Assembly: GCF_900110645.1 (NCBI RefSeq)
Contig: NZ_FOFB01000008.1
Span: 62,001 to 126,000, forward strand
DNA: 64,000 nucleotides
Reading direction: 5' to 3'
DNA from: Neolewinella agarilytica
Lineage (GTDB): Bacteria > Bacteroidota > Bacteroidia > Chitinophagales > Saprospiraceae
The notes beneath the pieces are model-generated. The model ran no database searches and was not told where the DNA came from. It saw only the letters and a list, made by a program, of their open reading frames with translations. This document shows, piece after piece, positions 57,030-64,000 of this stretch (the first letter of the stretch is position 1; each line of letters opens with the position of its first letter). The translations under genes and the position numbers were made by a program.

Positions 57030-59342
57030 TCAGTAAAGTATCTCCAACTTTTGCTGCTCTTCCACCTTAATCTCTCCAGAATTAACCATAGTGTTATCCC
57101 GGTGGTGATTGTTCTTCTCGCCCCATAGCAGCGCTACCAGCTTCACGGGGTTTTGCCTGAAGGTGTTGCCGGTAATAAATACATTGATAATACCCCGGGT
57201 TTTAAGCAGGACACTGCTCTCTTCTTTTGCGCCGCAGTTCATAAAGTTGTTATTCGTAATGCTAAGAAAGCCGCCGATGGTTGACTCATCGTATCCACCC
57301 CGATAGAAATGGACGACATTGCGCTGTACGTTGATGAAGGAGCACTTATCAATGGAAACCATCTCTGCATTATAGTCGCCTTTTTCATCAGCGGCGAGTA
57401 CAAAGCCATTTTCACAGTTTTGAATGAGGGTATTACTGACCGTAATGGAATCAGCAAAAGAGCCCTTAGAAGCCTTAAGCAGGTAAGAGAAGCCTTCAAT
57501 TTCACAGTCATCAACCAACAGCTTGTAGGCAGAAGACATGTTTTCCTTCAGCGGCGCAAAAGCTAATTGCCCGGCCTTACCCTTAATACGAATGTTCTTC
57601 AGCCGGAGACTTCCTTTGGGGTTCATTTCAAAGGCAGGGGTGCTTTCTCCTCCCGAAAAAAGGAGTTGCGCTTTGTCTTCTCCGGCTGAGCGAATGATGA
57701 TTTCCTTATCGATTTTGAGCGAGCCATTGAGCGTATATTCTTTATCGGTTAGCTCAATAATATCCCCGGCCTCGGCCTGGTCAAGTAGACGGGCCAGCTC
57801 ACCCGCTTTGGAGGATGCCGTCAATACGGCTGGTTCAGCCGTAGCCCTATTCGTCGAAAACCACGAAGGGCCGTACCGACTCTGGTCCAGTTGATAATTT
57901 TCCGCTTTAGCCAACTGGCTTATGGCGCCGACGAGGTTTTTATCCGCCCGGGAACTTCCAAACAGGTCCTGCTCTATTTTATCAAAATCAAAGCCATTGT
58001 AGAGGCTGTCGAGAAAGCCGGACAGCCCTTCTTCAGGGGCGAAGAGCCATTCATTAATCTGCGTCATTTTCACGTCCTGCAGCTGTAGTGCATCGTACTT
58101 CGTAAAGGTAAGACCATCATTATGGAGCACATTATTCCGGAAAAGAACACCGTCAATACTGGAGTGATTCACCACTGGAGAATCGTCGGCCTGATCATTG
58201 TAGATGAGGTTATTCGCAATGATGGATCGGATGGGCGGAGCAGAGCGTATTTCGACTTCCGGCAACACATCAGCACTGGCAATATTCTGCCCCACACCAA
58301 CCTGCCAGGGCGATTTACAATTAACCCAGGTGTTGTGGGCCACGACAACGTCAGTCACCTGCCGGTAGCGGTTCAACTGGGATTTAGGGATACCATTCAT
58401 CATCGCCAGTGGGCTTCTGAATACCTCCCCATTTATTTTGTAGAAGTAGTTGTTGGTAATCCAGTGCCCGGTGTTAATGACCCGGACACCGCCATAAAAC
58501 CCGGACTCGTCTCCTCCAATGAAGATATTGCCGTCCACTTTAGCAAAGCTCCCGTGGCGCAACACCAGTGAGCCTTCGCATTTATAGAAGATATTATTCC
58601 TGAAGGTGTTGAAATTGGTTTTATCGGAGATAACTTCAACTTCTCCGTTACAGGCTTCAAAATAATTGTCGGCAACGTTTACGTAGCCGGGGGTCATGTG
58701 CGTTTTGCTATCCCCGATACGGATTGTCTCGGCTCTGGGGCCTCCTTTTCTCGGCCTTGGGCCAAAGTAGTTGTTGACAATCTGATGGTAGTTACTCGTA
58801 TTCTGGTTTCCGGTATGGAACACCCGCAAGGTTTCCCCATCGTTCGATTTACCAGCGATGTAGCAATGGTCCAGCTGATTATGTTGGCCGTAGAATTCAA
58901 TCCAGTGATCATTAATCAGGCGGCTGGGCTTGGTAAAGCCTTCAATCACACAATTGCTTATCCTGCTGTGGAAGGCCGTGGAGTCTTGCCCGATTTTAAA
59001 GGCTACAATACTGCTTCTGGGGGAGTAGCCATTCCTGAAATATAAACCTTCAACCACTAAATACTCACCCCCCAGATAGAGGGAAGATTTTCCTTCCAGA
59101 AACACCTTGCCGGGGTTCTCAGCGCGCAAAATTATCGGTTGGGAGGCTGTTCCCTTTCCGTAAAAGTCAATTTGTACGTCCTTCCAGCTTCCGTTTGCGA
59201 GCACAATCTCATCTCCGGGAGTTGCCTGTTCAATGGCCTTTTCCAGCGCTGTTAAATCCTGAACAAAAGAGGTGTTCGTTCCTGAATTTTTGTTGCAGGA
59301 GAATAGCAGAAAGGTGACTGCCAGAAAAACGGTGTACTTCAT
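57030..59342 (-). CDS. PL6 polysaccharide lyase (alginate lyase-like), lipoprotein
   Basis: A 770-residue lipoprotein (signal FLAVTFLLFSC). The N-terminal half is a right-handed beta-helix of family PL6: ALEKAIEQATPGDEIVLANG, IEFYGQHNQLDHC, GEVEVISDKTNFNTFRNN with the Glu pair and Lys, and LVLRHG with Arg, which match the Ca2+ ligands and Lys/Arg catalytic pair known from chondroitinase B. The C-terminal half is a second beta-helix. The enzyme probably depolymerises alginate or a related uronate glycan at the cell surface. It stands alone without a SusC/D pair. Confidence 0.9.
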   Translation of the reverse strand: MKYTVFLAVTFLLFSCNKNSGTNTSFVQDLTALEKAIEQATPGDEIVLANGSWKDVQIDFYGKGTASQPIILRAENPGKVFLEGKSSLYLGGEYLVVEGLYFRNGYSPRSSIVAFKIGQDSTAFHSRISNCVIEGFTKPSRLINDHWIEFYGQHNQLDHCYIAGKSNDGETLRVFHTGNQNTSNYHQIVNNYFGPRPRKGGPRAETIRIGDSKTHMTPGYVNVADNYFEACNGEVEVISDKTNFNTFRNNIFYKCEGSLVLRHGSFAKVDGNIFIGGDESGFYGGVRVINTGHWITNNYFYKINGEVFRSPLAMMNGIPKSQLNRYRQVTDVVVAHNTWVNCKSPWQVGVGQNIASADVLPEVEIRSAPPIRSIIANNLIYNDQADDSPVVNHSSIDGVLFRNNVLHNDGLTFTKYDALQLQDVKMTQINEWLFAPEEGLSGFLDSLYNGFDFDKIEQDLFGSSRADKNLVGAISQLAKAENYQLDQSRYGPSWFSTNRATAEPAVLTASSKAGELARLLDQAEAGDIIELTDKEYTLNGSLKIDKEIIIRSAGEDKAQLLFSGGESTPAFEMNPKGSLRLKNIRIKGKAGQLAFAPLKENMSSAYKLLVDDCEIEGFSYLLKASKGSFADSITVSNTLIQNCENGFVLAADEKGDYNAEMVSIDKCSFINVQRNVVHFYRGGYDESTIGGFLSITNNNFMNCGAKEESSVLLKTRGIINVFITGNTFRQNPVKLVALLWGEKNNHHRDNTMVNSGEIKVEEQQKLEILY

Positions 59343-59423
59343 CTTAGCGCGTTAAAAGCTTACCCCCAAGGTAAGTTTTATTGTAGAGCTAAGAGCGGGC
59401 GACAATCAGGAAGGGCTACCACG

Positions 59424-59509
59424 ACCTCAATCCACAATCATCCCTTCCCCCACCAGCTCCTGCTGCACCATATGCTCCGGCAGGTCCCGGTATTCGTACT
59501 GCTGGGTGC
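59424..59509 (-). repeat. 86-bp direct repeat, left copy: duplicated mqnC 3' end
   Basis: Identical to the right copy at 60158 except for one base. Read on the minus strand it is the end of mqnC, with codons for QQYEYRDLP and KHMVQQELVGEGMIVD and the stop, but here it has no gene body in front. It flanks the toxin-antitoxin pair. Confidence 0.9.
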
Positions 59510-59539
59510 ACCTTTTAAGTGAAGTGTTCACGAATTAAA

Positions 59540-59896
59540 TTATTCTTCTTCAGCCCTGATCTCCTCAATCATAGCTTTTACAAATTCAGAAGAGATTGAT
59601 TCTGCCTGAGCTTTATCGTAAATGGTCAAAACGTTTATGCCTATTTCTTGCTCTTCATCAATGACTTCTATGTCAAGATAAGTAATTACCCGTGCACCTC
59701 CACTTTTTCCCTTTCCCTTACTTTTAATCGCTAATCTCACTTTGTAGAGGTTCTCTCCAATCTTATCTCCTTGGTAAGGATTCTCGATAAGTGAGTTAAA
59801 AAGCGCCTGAAGATCATTACTTAGCGATCTGTGTTTTTTAGCAAGTTTCTTTGCTTGCCTCCTGAACTCGTCAGTAAGTACAATTCTAGAGTTCAT
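59540..59896 (-). CDS. RelE/ParE-family toxin
   Basis: A 118-residue protein with the RelE fold pattern: FRRQAKKLAKKHRSL, NPYQGDKIGENLYKVRLAIK and VLTIYDKAQAESIS. Members of the HigB/RelE branch cut mRNA on the ribosome. Overlaps the antitoxin gene by 11 bases (start in frame -). It is part of the segment bracketed by the duplicated mqnC 3' end, so it arrived there as a unit. Confidence 0.8.
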   Translation of the reverse strand: MNSRIVLTDEFRRQAKKLAKKHRSLSNDLQALFNSLIENPYQGDKIGENLYKVRLAIKSKGKGKSGGARVITYLDIEVIDEEQEIGINVLTIYDKAQAESISSEFVKAMIEEIRAEEE

Positions 59897-60104
59897 CTAA
59901 AAAGGATTCTACTGATTGAGGTACGATTTTACCCGCTTTAATGTCTTGTACTTCCTGTAAGCCTCTACGAATACTGTTCTTTATAGAAGTGTATTGCTCG
60001 ACAAACCGAGAATACTCAAGCCATTCATCAATGGGGATAACTGCCGCTGTTTTCTGGCCGTCTTCATCGGTGAGATACTGGATGGATAGCTTGGAAGTCA
60101 TCAT
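59886..60104 (-). CDS. Antitoxin of RelE-type pair
   Basis: A 72-residue protein encoded directly upstream of the toxin, the usual order. LSIQYLTDEDGQKTAAVIPI is a beta-rich dimerisation start, and the rest (DEWLEYSRFVEQYTSIKNSI, GKIVPQSVESFLDEL) is an acidic helix that can wrap the toxin. It probably represses its own promoter. It does not match Phd or RelB closely, but the context is strong. Confidence 0.78.
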   Translation of the reverse strand: MMTSKLSIQYLTDEDGQKTAAVIPIDEWLEYSRFVEQYTSIKNSIRRGLQEVQDIKAGKIVPQSVESFLDEL

Positions 60105-60157
60105 CTTTTGATTTGATTACTACTGAAACATTCGGGAACTATGTATGGTTGCACGCC

Positions 60158-60243
60158 ACCTCAATCCACAATCATCCCTTCCCCCACCAGCTCCTGCTGC
60201 ACCATATGCTTCGGCAGGTCCCGGTATTCGTACTGCTGGGTGC
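60158..60243 (-). repeat. 86-bp direct repeat, right copy: native mqnC 3' end
   Basis: The last 27 codons and stop of mqnC. The 648-base segment between the copies holds only the toxin-antitoxin pair. Confidence 0.9.
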
Positions 60244-61303
60244 GTAGCTGCGGGCGGAAGCCCGCTTCTTTGATGGCTTCCTGAATACCATCGGCGGTAA
60301 AGCGCCAGCGGGCGCCGGCGGCGGATACCACGTTCTCCTCGATCATGATGGAGCCGAAGTCGTTAGCACCGGCATGCAGACAGATCTGGGCCACCTTCTT
60401 ACCTACCGTCAGCCAGCTGGCCTGGATGTTCGTCACATTGGGCAGCATGATGCGGCTCAGGGCGATCATCCGGATGTATTCATCGCCGGTAACGGTGTTG
60501 CGGGCGCGCTTGATTTTTTTCAGGATGGTGTCCTCATCCTGGAAGGGCCAGGGGATGAAGGCAAGGAAGCCTTTAGCATGGTCTGGCTTCTCGCTCTGGA
60601 CCTGGCGCATGCGCACCAGGTGATCCATCCGCTCCCAGTTGGTTTCGATGTGGCCGAACATCATGGTGGCGGAGGTGGTGACGTCTAGCTGATGCGCAGC
60701 GCGCATCACGTCCAGCCACTCCTCACCGCCACACTTTCCTTTGGAGATCAAACGGCGAACGCGATCGCTGAGAATCTCCGCTCCGGCGCCGGGCAGGCTA
60801 TCCAGGCCGGCTTCTTTCAGGGCTTTGAGCACGTCGTAGTGGCTCATGCCTTCCAGCTTCGCCACGTGAGCGATCTCCGGAGGGCCAAGGGCGTGGAGCT
60901 TGAGGTTGGGGTAGAGTTCTTTGAGTTCACTGAAGAGCTTACAGTAATACTCCAGGCCAAGGTCAGGGTGGTGGCCACCCTGCAAGAGCAGTTGCTCTCC
61001 GCCAAAGGCGAAGGTCTCCTCGATCTTGGTTTTATACTCCTCGATGGTCGTGATGTAAGCTTCCTCGTGCCCCGGCCGCCGGTAAAAATTACAGAACTTA
61101 CAGTTGGCAATACAGACGTTGGTCGTGTTCGAGTTCCGGTCGATGATCCAGGTGACATCCTTTTTAGGTACCGCCTGAAAGCGGAGCTGGTTAGCGACGT
61201 ACATCAGGTCAGCCGTGTCCGCATTTTCCAACAGGAAAACGCCTTCTTCGGCGGTGAGCCATTCTTTCTTTAGTCCTTTTTCAAGCAGATCAGCAACGTT
61301 CAT
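60161..61303 (-). CDS. mqnC: Cyclic dehypoxanthinyl futalosine synthase
   Basis: A 380-residue radical-SAM enzyme of the futalosine pathway to menaquinone. The [4Fe-4S] cluster Cys are in CIANCKFCNFYRRPG; QGGHHPDLGLEYYCK, SLPGAGAEIL and TSATMMFGHIET are family blocks, and SAAGARW near the C-terminus is typical of MqnC. I used the ATG giving MNVADLLEKGL; nine further codons upstream also lie in frame. Other mqn genes are not adjacent. The 3' end is duplicated at 59.4 kb around a toxin-antitoxin pair. Confidence 0.92.
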   Translation of the reverse strand: MNVADLLEKGLKKEWLTAEEGVFLLENADTADLMYVANQLRFQAVPKKDVTWIIDRNSNTTNVCIANCKFCNFYRRPGHEEAYITTIEEYKTKIEETFAFGGEQLLLQGGHHPDLGLEYYCKLFSELKELYPNLKLHALGPPEIAHVAKLEGMSHYDVLKALKEAGLDSLPGAGAEILSDRVRRLISKGKCGGEEWLDVMRAAHQLDVTTSATMMFGHIETNWERMDHLVRMRQVQSEKPDHAKGFLAFIPWPFQDEDTILKKIKRARNTVTGDEYIRMIALSRIMLPNVTNIQASWLTVGKKVAQICLHAGANDFGSIMIEENVVSAAGARWRFTADGIQEAIKEAGFRPQLRTQQYEYRDLPKHMVQQELVGEGMIVD

Positions 61304-61383
61304 ATCGGAGAGTTGTGGGTAATTCAACAAGAAGCAGGCAGGGAGGTTGTGGAAGTTTCAGAAAAAAATGAAAGTTTTATACC

Positions 61384-62082
61384 TCACCCCAGCAACAAAA
61401 ACATCGCCGGCCGTTTCTGCAGTTCGGCTCCAACGTCTTTCTTCCAGTTTTTCACCTTAGCGGTAAAGATAAACTCGGTCTCCAGCGTCAGGTCGCAGGC
61501 AACGGAGAAGAGGGTGTCCGGGTGAAGGCTTTGCAGCGCAACCTCCACGGTGGCCTGGTTGCGATAGGGAGCTTCGATCCAGAGCTGGGTGGTTTTGCCC
61601 TTCCGGCTGCTGGCCTCCAGGCGGCGCAGGTCTTTCGCCAGTTGTTGCCGTTTGGGGCTCAGGTAGCCGTTGAAGGTGAAAGATTGTCCGTTCAGGCCAG
61701 CGGCCATGACGCTCATCAGGATGGCCGAAGGGCCAACCAGCGGAACGACCCGTACGCCACGCTCGTGGGCGAGTAATACCAGTTTTGCGCCGGGATCCGC
61801 CACGCCGGGGGCTCCCGCATCGCTCATCACCCCAACATTGAACCCGCGCTCCGCCGCCCCGATCATGTCCTGCAGGTCTTCCCGTTCCGTCCGCTTATTG
61901 AGGTCGTAATACTCGCATTCCTGCAGGGGAACGCCGACTTCCTTCAGAAATTTTCGCGCCACTTTTCCGGTTTCCACCACGAAGTGACGAAGTGGAAGAA
62001 TAATATCCAGCGTTGACTGCGGAATAGTGTGCAGCGCGTTGTCGCCAAGAGGAGTGGGAATGAGATAAAGTATACCTGCCAT
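61384..62082 (-). CDS. RsmI-like SAM-dependent methyltransferase
   Basis: A 232-residue tetrapyrrole-methylase-fold protein like the Bacteroidota relatives of RsmI (16S rRNA 2'-O-methyltransferase). ILYLIPTPLGDNALHTIP, GVMSDAGAPGVADPG and VPLVGPSAILMSVMAAGL are the SAM-binding blocks. It lacks the C-terminal part of long RsmI. The start is the ATG after which MAGILYLIPT begins; the longer frame runs back through a G/A-rich array. Upstream DNA has GGGAGAATG-type oligomers also seen near 55.0 kb and before the SDR gene. Confidence 0.88.
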   Translation of the reverse strand: MAGILYLIPTPLGDNALHTIPQSTLDIILPLRHFVVETGKVARKFLKEVGVPLQECEYYDLNKRTEREDLQDMIGAAERGFNVGVMSDAGAPGVADPGAKLVLLAHERGVRVVPLVGPSAILMSVMAAGLNGQSFTFNGYLSPKRQQLAKDLRRLEASSRKGKTTQLWIEAPYRNQATVEVALQSLHPDTLFSVACDLTLETEFIFTAKVKNWKKDVGAELQKRPAMFLLLG

Positions 62083-62148
62083 AGAGAATGGGAGAATGTA
62101 AAATGGGTGACTAGGAGAATGCGGAAATAGGGGCAAAGGTAAAGAAGT

Positions 62149-62170
62149 AGGGCGCGGACGCAGGTGCCGG
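62149..62170 (+). repeat. Dispersed element, intergenic copy
   Basis: AGGGCGCGGACGCAGGTGCC then GG, matching the family with a terminal change. It lies in the gap between divergent RsmI-like and SDR genes. Confidence 0.65.
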
Positions 62171-62201
62171 AGAAGGTTTTTAGAGCAACGCATAAATGAG
62201 T

Positions 62202-62215
62202 AGCGAATTTTCGCT
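62202..62215. promoter_or_regulatory. Palindrome AGCGAATTTTCGCT, copy 3
   Basis: Perfect 14-base palindrome, 70 bases before the SDR start. Confidence 0.35.
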
Positions 62216-62285
62216 AAATTTTTCCGACTTTGCGATGCGGGATAATTCTTCCATTCTCTCATTCCTGTATTCACTCATTCAATCC

Positions 62286-63059
62286 ATGCCCAACATCAAA
62301 GACAAATTCGACCTCAGCGGTCGCGTAGCCATCATCAGCGGAGCTTCCAAAGGTATCGGTAAGGCCATTGCCCGCGGGCTGGCCGAATGCGGTGCCAGCG
62401 TCGTCGTCAGCAGCCGCAAACAAGACGCCGTGGATGCCGTTGCGGCGGAGTTCACCGCCGACGGACTTACCGCCACCGGCATCGCCTGTCACGTAGGCGA
62501 CGAGGCGCAGCTACAAAACCTGGTCGAGCAGACCATCGCCACCTACGGCGGCATCGATATTCTGATCAACAACGCCGCGACGAACCCGGTCTTTGGTCCG
62601 CTCGACCAGATGACCGGCGAAGTCTTCGACAAGGTGATGAACGTCAACGTTCGCGCCTGCATGTTGCTGGCTAACCTATGCAAACCCAGCATGGAAAAAC
62701 GGGGCAAAGGCTCCGTGATCAACATTGCCTCCGTGGAAGGCCTCAAGCCTTCGCCGATGATGAGTATCTACTCCGTCAGCAAAGCCGCCCTGGTCATGCT
62801 CACCCAGAGCCAGGCGCGGGAGTGGGGAAGTGACAATATCAGAGCCAACGCCATTTGCCCGGGGCTGATCCAAACCAAGTTCAGCGCCGCGCTCTGGCAG
62901 AATGAGCAAATTCTCGACCACTTCGTCAGTCAACTTCCCCTGCAGCGTATGGCACAGCCGGAGGAGATGGTTGGCCTGGCGCTCTACCTGGCCAGCGACC
63001 TGGGGAGCTACTCAACGGGTGGTGTCTTTACGGCGGATGGGGGGCATTTGATCGGGTAA
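62286..63059 (+). CDS. SDR-family oxidoreductase (DHRS4-like)
   Basis: A 257-residue short-chain dehydrogenase. AIISGASKGIGKAIA is the cofactor site with Arg in SSRKQDAV favouring NADP(H); NIASVEGLKPS and IYSVSKAALVMLT form the catalytic Ser-Tyr-Lys. The C-terminus (GGVFTADGGHLIG) is normal. I chose the ATG giving MPNIKDKFDLSGR; the longer frame adds 30 residues encoded by the repeat-rich leader. With the GMC oxidoreductase gene downstream it could share a role in alcohol oxidation. Confidence 0.9.
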   Translation: MPNIKDKFDLSGRVAIISGASKGIGKAIARGLAECGASVVVSSRKQDAVDAVAAEFTADGLTATGIACHVGDEAQLQNLVEQTIATYGGIDILINNAATNPVFGPLDQMTGEVFDKVMNVNVRACMLLANLCKPSMEKRGKGSVINIASVEGLKPSPMMSIYSVSKAALVMLTQSQAREWGSDNIRANAICPGLIQTKFSAALWQNEQILDHFVSQLPLQRMAQPEEMVGLALYLASDLGSYSTGGVFTADGGHLIG

Positions 63060-63374
63060 TGAGTGTCCGAACCCCGACCACGGAGTGGTCCAACATCCTT
63101 AGCCCCGGGTGCAGTCGCAAAGCGACGAAATCCGTGACAAGGATGCTCCTCCTCCTTGACCACGGAGTGGTCTAACATCCTTAGCCCCGGATGTAGTCGC
63201 AAAGCGATGAAATCCGGGGTAAGGATGCAAATGTGTTTGCGCGGCGCTTAGCGCCGCCATCCCAAGACATACTCTCCTTGCGTGGGGTAAAGTCCACTTC
63301 GTGTCCTTCACCCCACGCTAAGGATATTAGACCACTCCGTGGTCGTCAGTTGATTAGCCCAACAACAAAAATTA
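63060..63374. repeat. Repeat-rich intergenic region with GACCACGGAGTGGTC palindromes
   Basis: Two direct units of about 72 bases start with the palindrome GACCACGGAGTGGTC at 63076 and 63158 and continue with CATCCTTAGCCCCGG and GAAATCCG hairpin sequence. A third copy is inverted (63317-63344). Between them lie hairpins GCGGCGCTTAGCGCCGC and GCGTGGGGT/ACCCCACGC. No gene is seen. This is a REP-type cluster different from those near the tRNAs. Confidence 0.8.
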
Positions 63375-64000
63375 ATGACTTCTCAGCCTCCCCACTACCT
63401 CATCATCGGCGCCGGCTCCGCCGGCTGTCTGCTGGCCAACCGCCTCTCGGCGAACCCCGCCCATCAGGTATTGCTGATCGAGGCCGGAGGGCCGGTACGT
63501 AACCCCAACATCATTATCCCGGCCGGCTATCCGAAGCTGCACCGGACGTCAGTGGACTGGGGTTACTGGTCGGAACCACAGGAGCAACTCCTGAATCGAA
63601 AAATTTATCTGCCCCGTGGCAAAGTACTGGGCGGCAGCAGCTCCACTAACGCTATGGCCTACGTGCGCGGTAACCGCGCTGACTACGACGACTGGGCCGC
63701 CCTCGGCAACGCCGGCTGGGGCTATGAAGACGTACTTCCCTACTTCTGCCGCCACGAACACAACGTTGATATCGACAATGACTATCACGGCAGGGAAGGA
63801 GAGCTCAACGTCGAATTTCCTAGCCGTTACCGCTCGCCCTTCGCGGCGGCTTTCGTAGACGCTTGCACGGAGACGGGCTTCGAGCGGAACAACGATTACA
63901 ACGGTGCGCAGCAGGCAGGCGCCGGCCTCTTTCAGTTTACGATCAAAGACGGCAAACGCCACTCCGCCTACAGCGCCTTCCTGAAGCCGGTAATGGGTCG
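63375..64000 (+). CDS. GMC-family oxidoreductase, 3' truncated
   Basis: The first 208 residues of a GMC flavoprotein of the choline dehydrogenase/alcohol oxidase type. The FAD motif YLIIGAGSAGCLLANRL, the GMC signature PRGKVLGGSSSTNAMAYVRG and the NPNIIIPAGYPKL segment are complete. The frame is open to the window end. No signal peptide. Follows the SDR gene over the repeat region. Confidence 0.92.
   Translation, partial: MTSQPPHYLIIGAGSAGCLLANRLSANPAHQVLLIEAGGPVRNPNIIIPAGYPKLHRTSVDWGYWSEPQEQLLNRKIYLPRGKVLGGSSSTNAMAYVRGNRADYDDWAALGNAGWGYEDVLPYFCRHEHNVDIDNDYHGREGELNVEFPSRYRSPFAAAFVDACTETGFERNNDYNGAQQAGAGLFQFTIKDGKRHSAYSAFLKPVMG

Noticed and set aside
17-64000. Prophage or large integrative element
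   Set aside because: No integrase, capsid, portal, terminase or conjugation genes are seen anywhere in the window; only small elements and one IS fragment.

Overview
The window is a stretch of chromosome from a member of the Bacteroidota, most probably class Saprospiria (Lewinella-like). The phylum call rests on several things seen together: two proteins with type IX secretion (T9SS) type A sorting domains, a miniature protein made almost only of that domain, a gliding-motility (type B, CHU_C-like) C-terminal domain, lipoproteins with short lipoboxes, promoter boxes of the TAnnTTTG type instead of -35/-10 sites, few Shine-Dalgarno sequences, DUF3127 and DUF721 proteins, and menaquinone synthesis by the futalosine route (mqnC). 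The class call is inference from gene content. The ends of the window cut two genes: a VWA/CoxE-like protein on the left and a GMC oxidoreductase on the right.

Layout. 0-7 kb: VWA protein, TrkH-type K+ transporter, M19 dipeptidase lipoprotein, an HNH nuclease with its small partner, a propeller-like lipoprotein, and an ECF sigma factor with a membrane protein. 7.2-8.8 kb: an A+T-richer islet with a DUF1917/Bles03-like gene, a DTW-domain gene and the tail of an IS3-family transposase. 8.8-20.6 kb: isoprenoid and carotenoid genes (crtI-crtB; fni-HMG-CoA reductase) with pth, tgt and a large T9SS surface protein. 20.8-28 kb: SPOR protein, scpA, a CotH-like T9SS protein, apaG, DUF3127, Fur and SpoT/Rel. 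28-31.6 kb: a tiny T9SS-domain protein, CBS protein, thioredoxin, GT39. 31.7-32.8 kb: a tRNA cluster (Lys, Ile, Asp, Asn) interlaced with tandem and REP-like repeats made partly of tRNA 3' halves. 33-38.5 kb: mevalonate kinase, a methylmalonyl-CoA epimerase/methyltransferase fusion, MFS transporter, T9SS protein, purN. 38.4-43.9 kb: a four-gene unit of sigma factor, membrane TPR protein, subtilisin-like protease and TPR-CHAT protease. 44-50.6 kb: three small secreted proteins, a membrane TPR protein, pdhA, a Pro/Ala-rich protein, a PhoD-DUF1499 fusion, rnpA. 50.7-64 kb: a second subtilase lipoprotein, esterase, DUF721, metal ABC ATPase, SDRs, YiaA-like protein, PL6 alginate lyase, a toxin-antitoxin pair, mqnC, an RsmI-like methylase and a GMC oxidoreductase.

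How the genes work together. HMG-CoA reductase, mevalonate kinase and type 2 IPP isomerase belong to the mevalonate route and can feed phytoene synthase and phytoene desaturase. The sigma/TPR/subtilase/CHAT unit looks like a regulated envelope proteolysis module with a likely attenuator in front of the CHAT gene.

The most unusual signals are: (1) about 16 copies of a short dispersed element, several lying in frame inside otherwise ordinary genes (rnpA, fni, an MFS transporter); (2) partial tRNA 3' halves carrying a shared insert and joined to a REP-like hairpin, next to both tRNA-Asn and tRNA-Asp; (3) a toxin-antitoxin pair bracketed by an 86-bp direct repeat of the mqnC 3' end; (4) the sigma/TPR/S8/CHAT module; and (5) a MITE-like element in front of scpA. 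All calls come from reading the sequence alone; no database search was possible.
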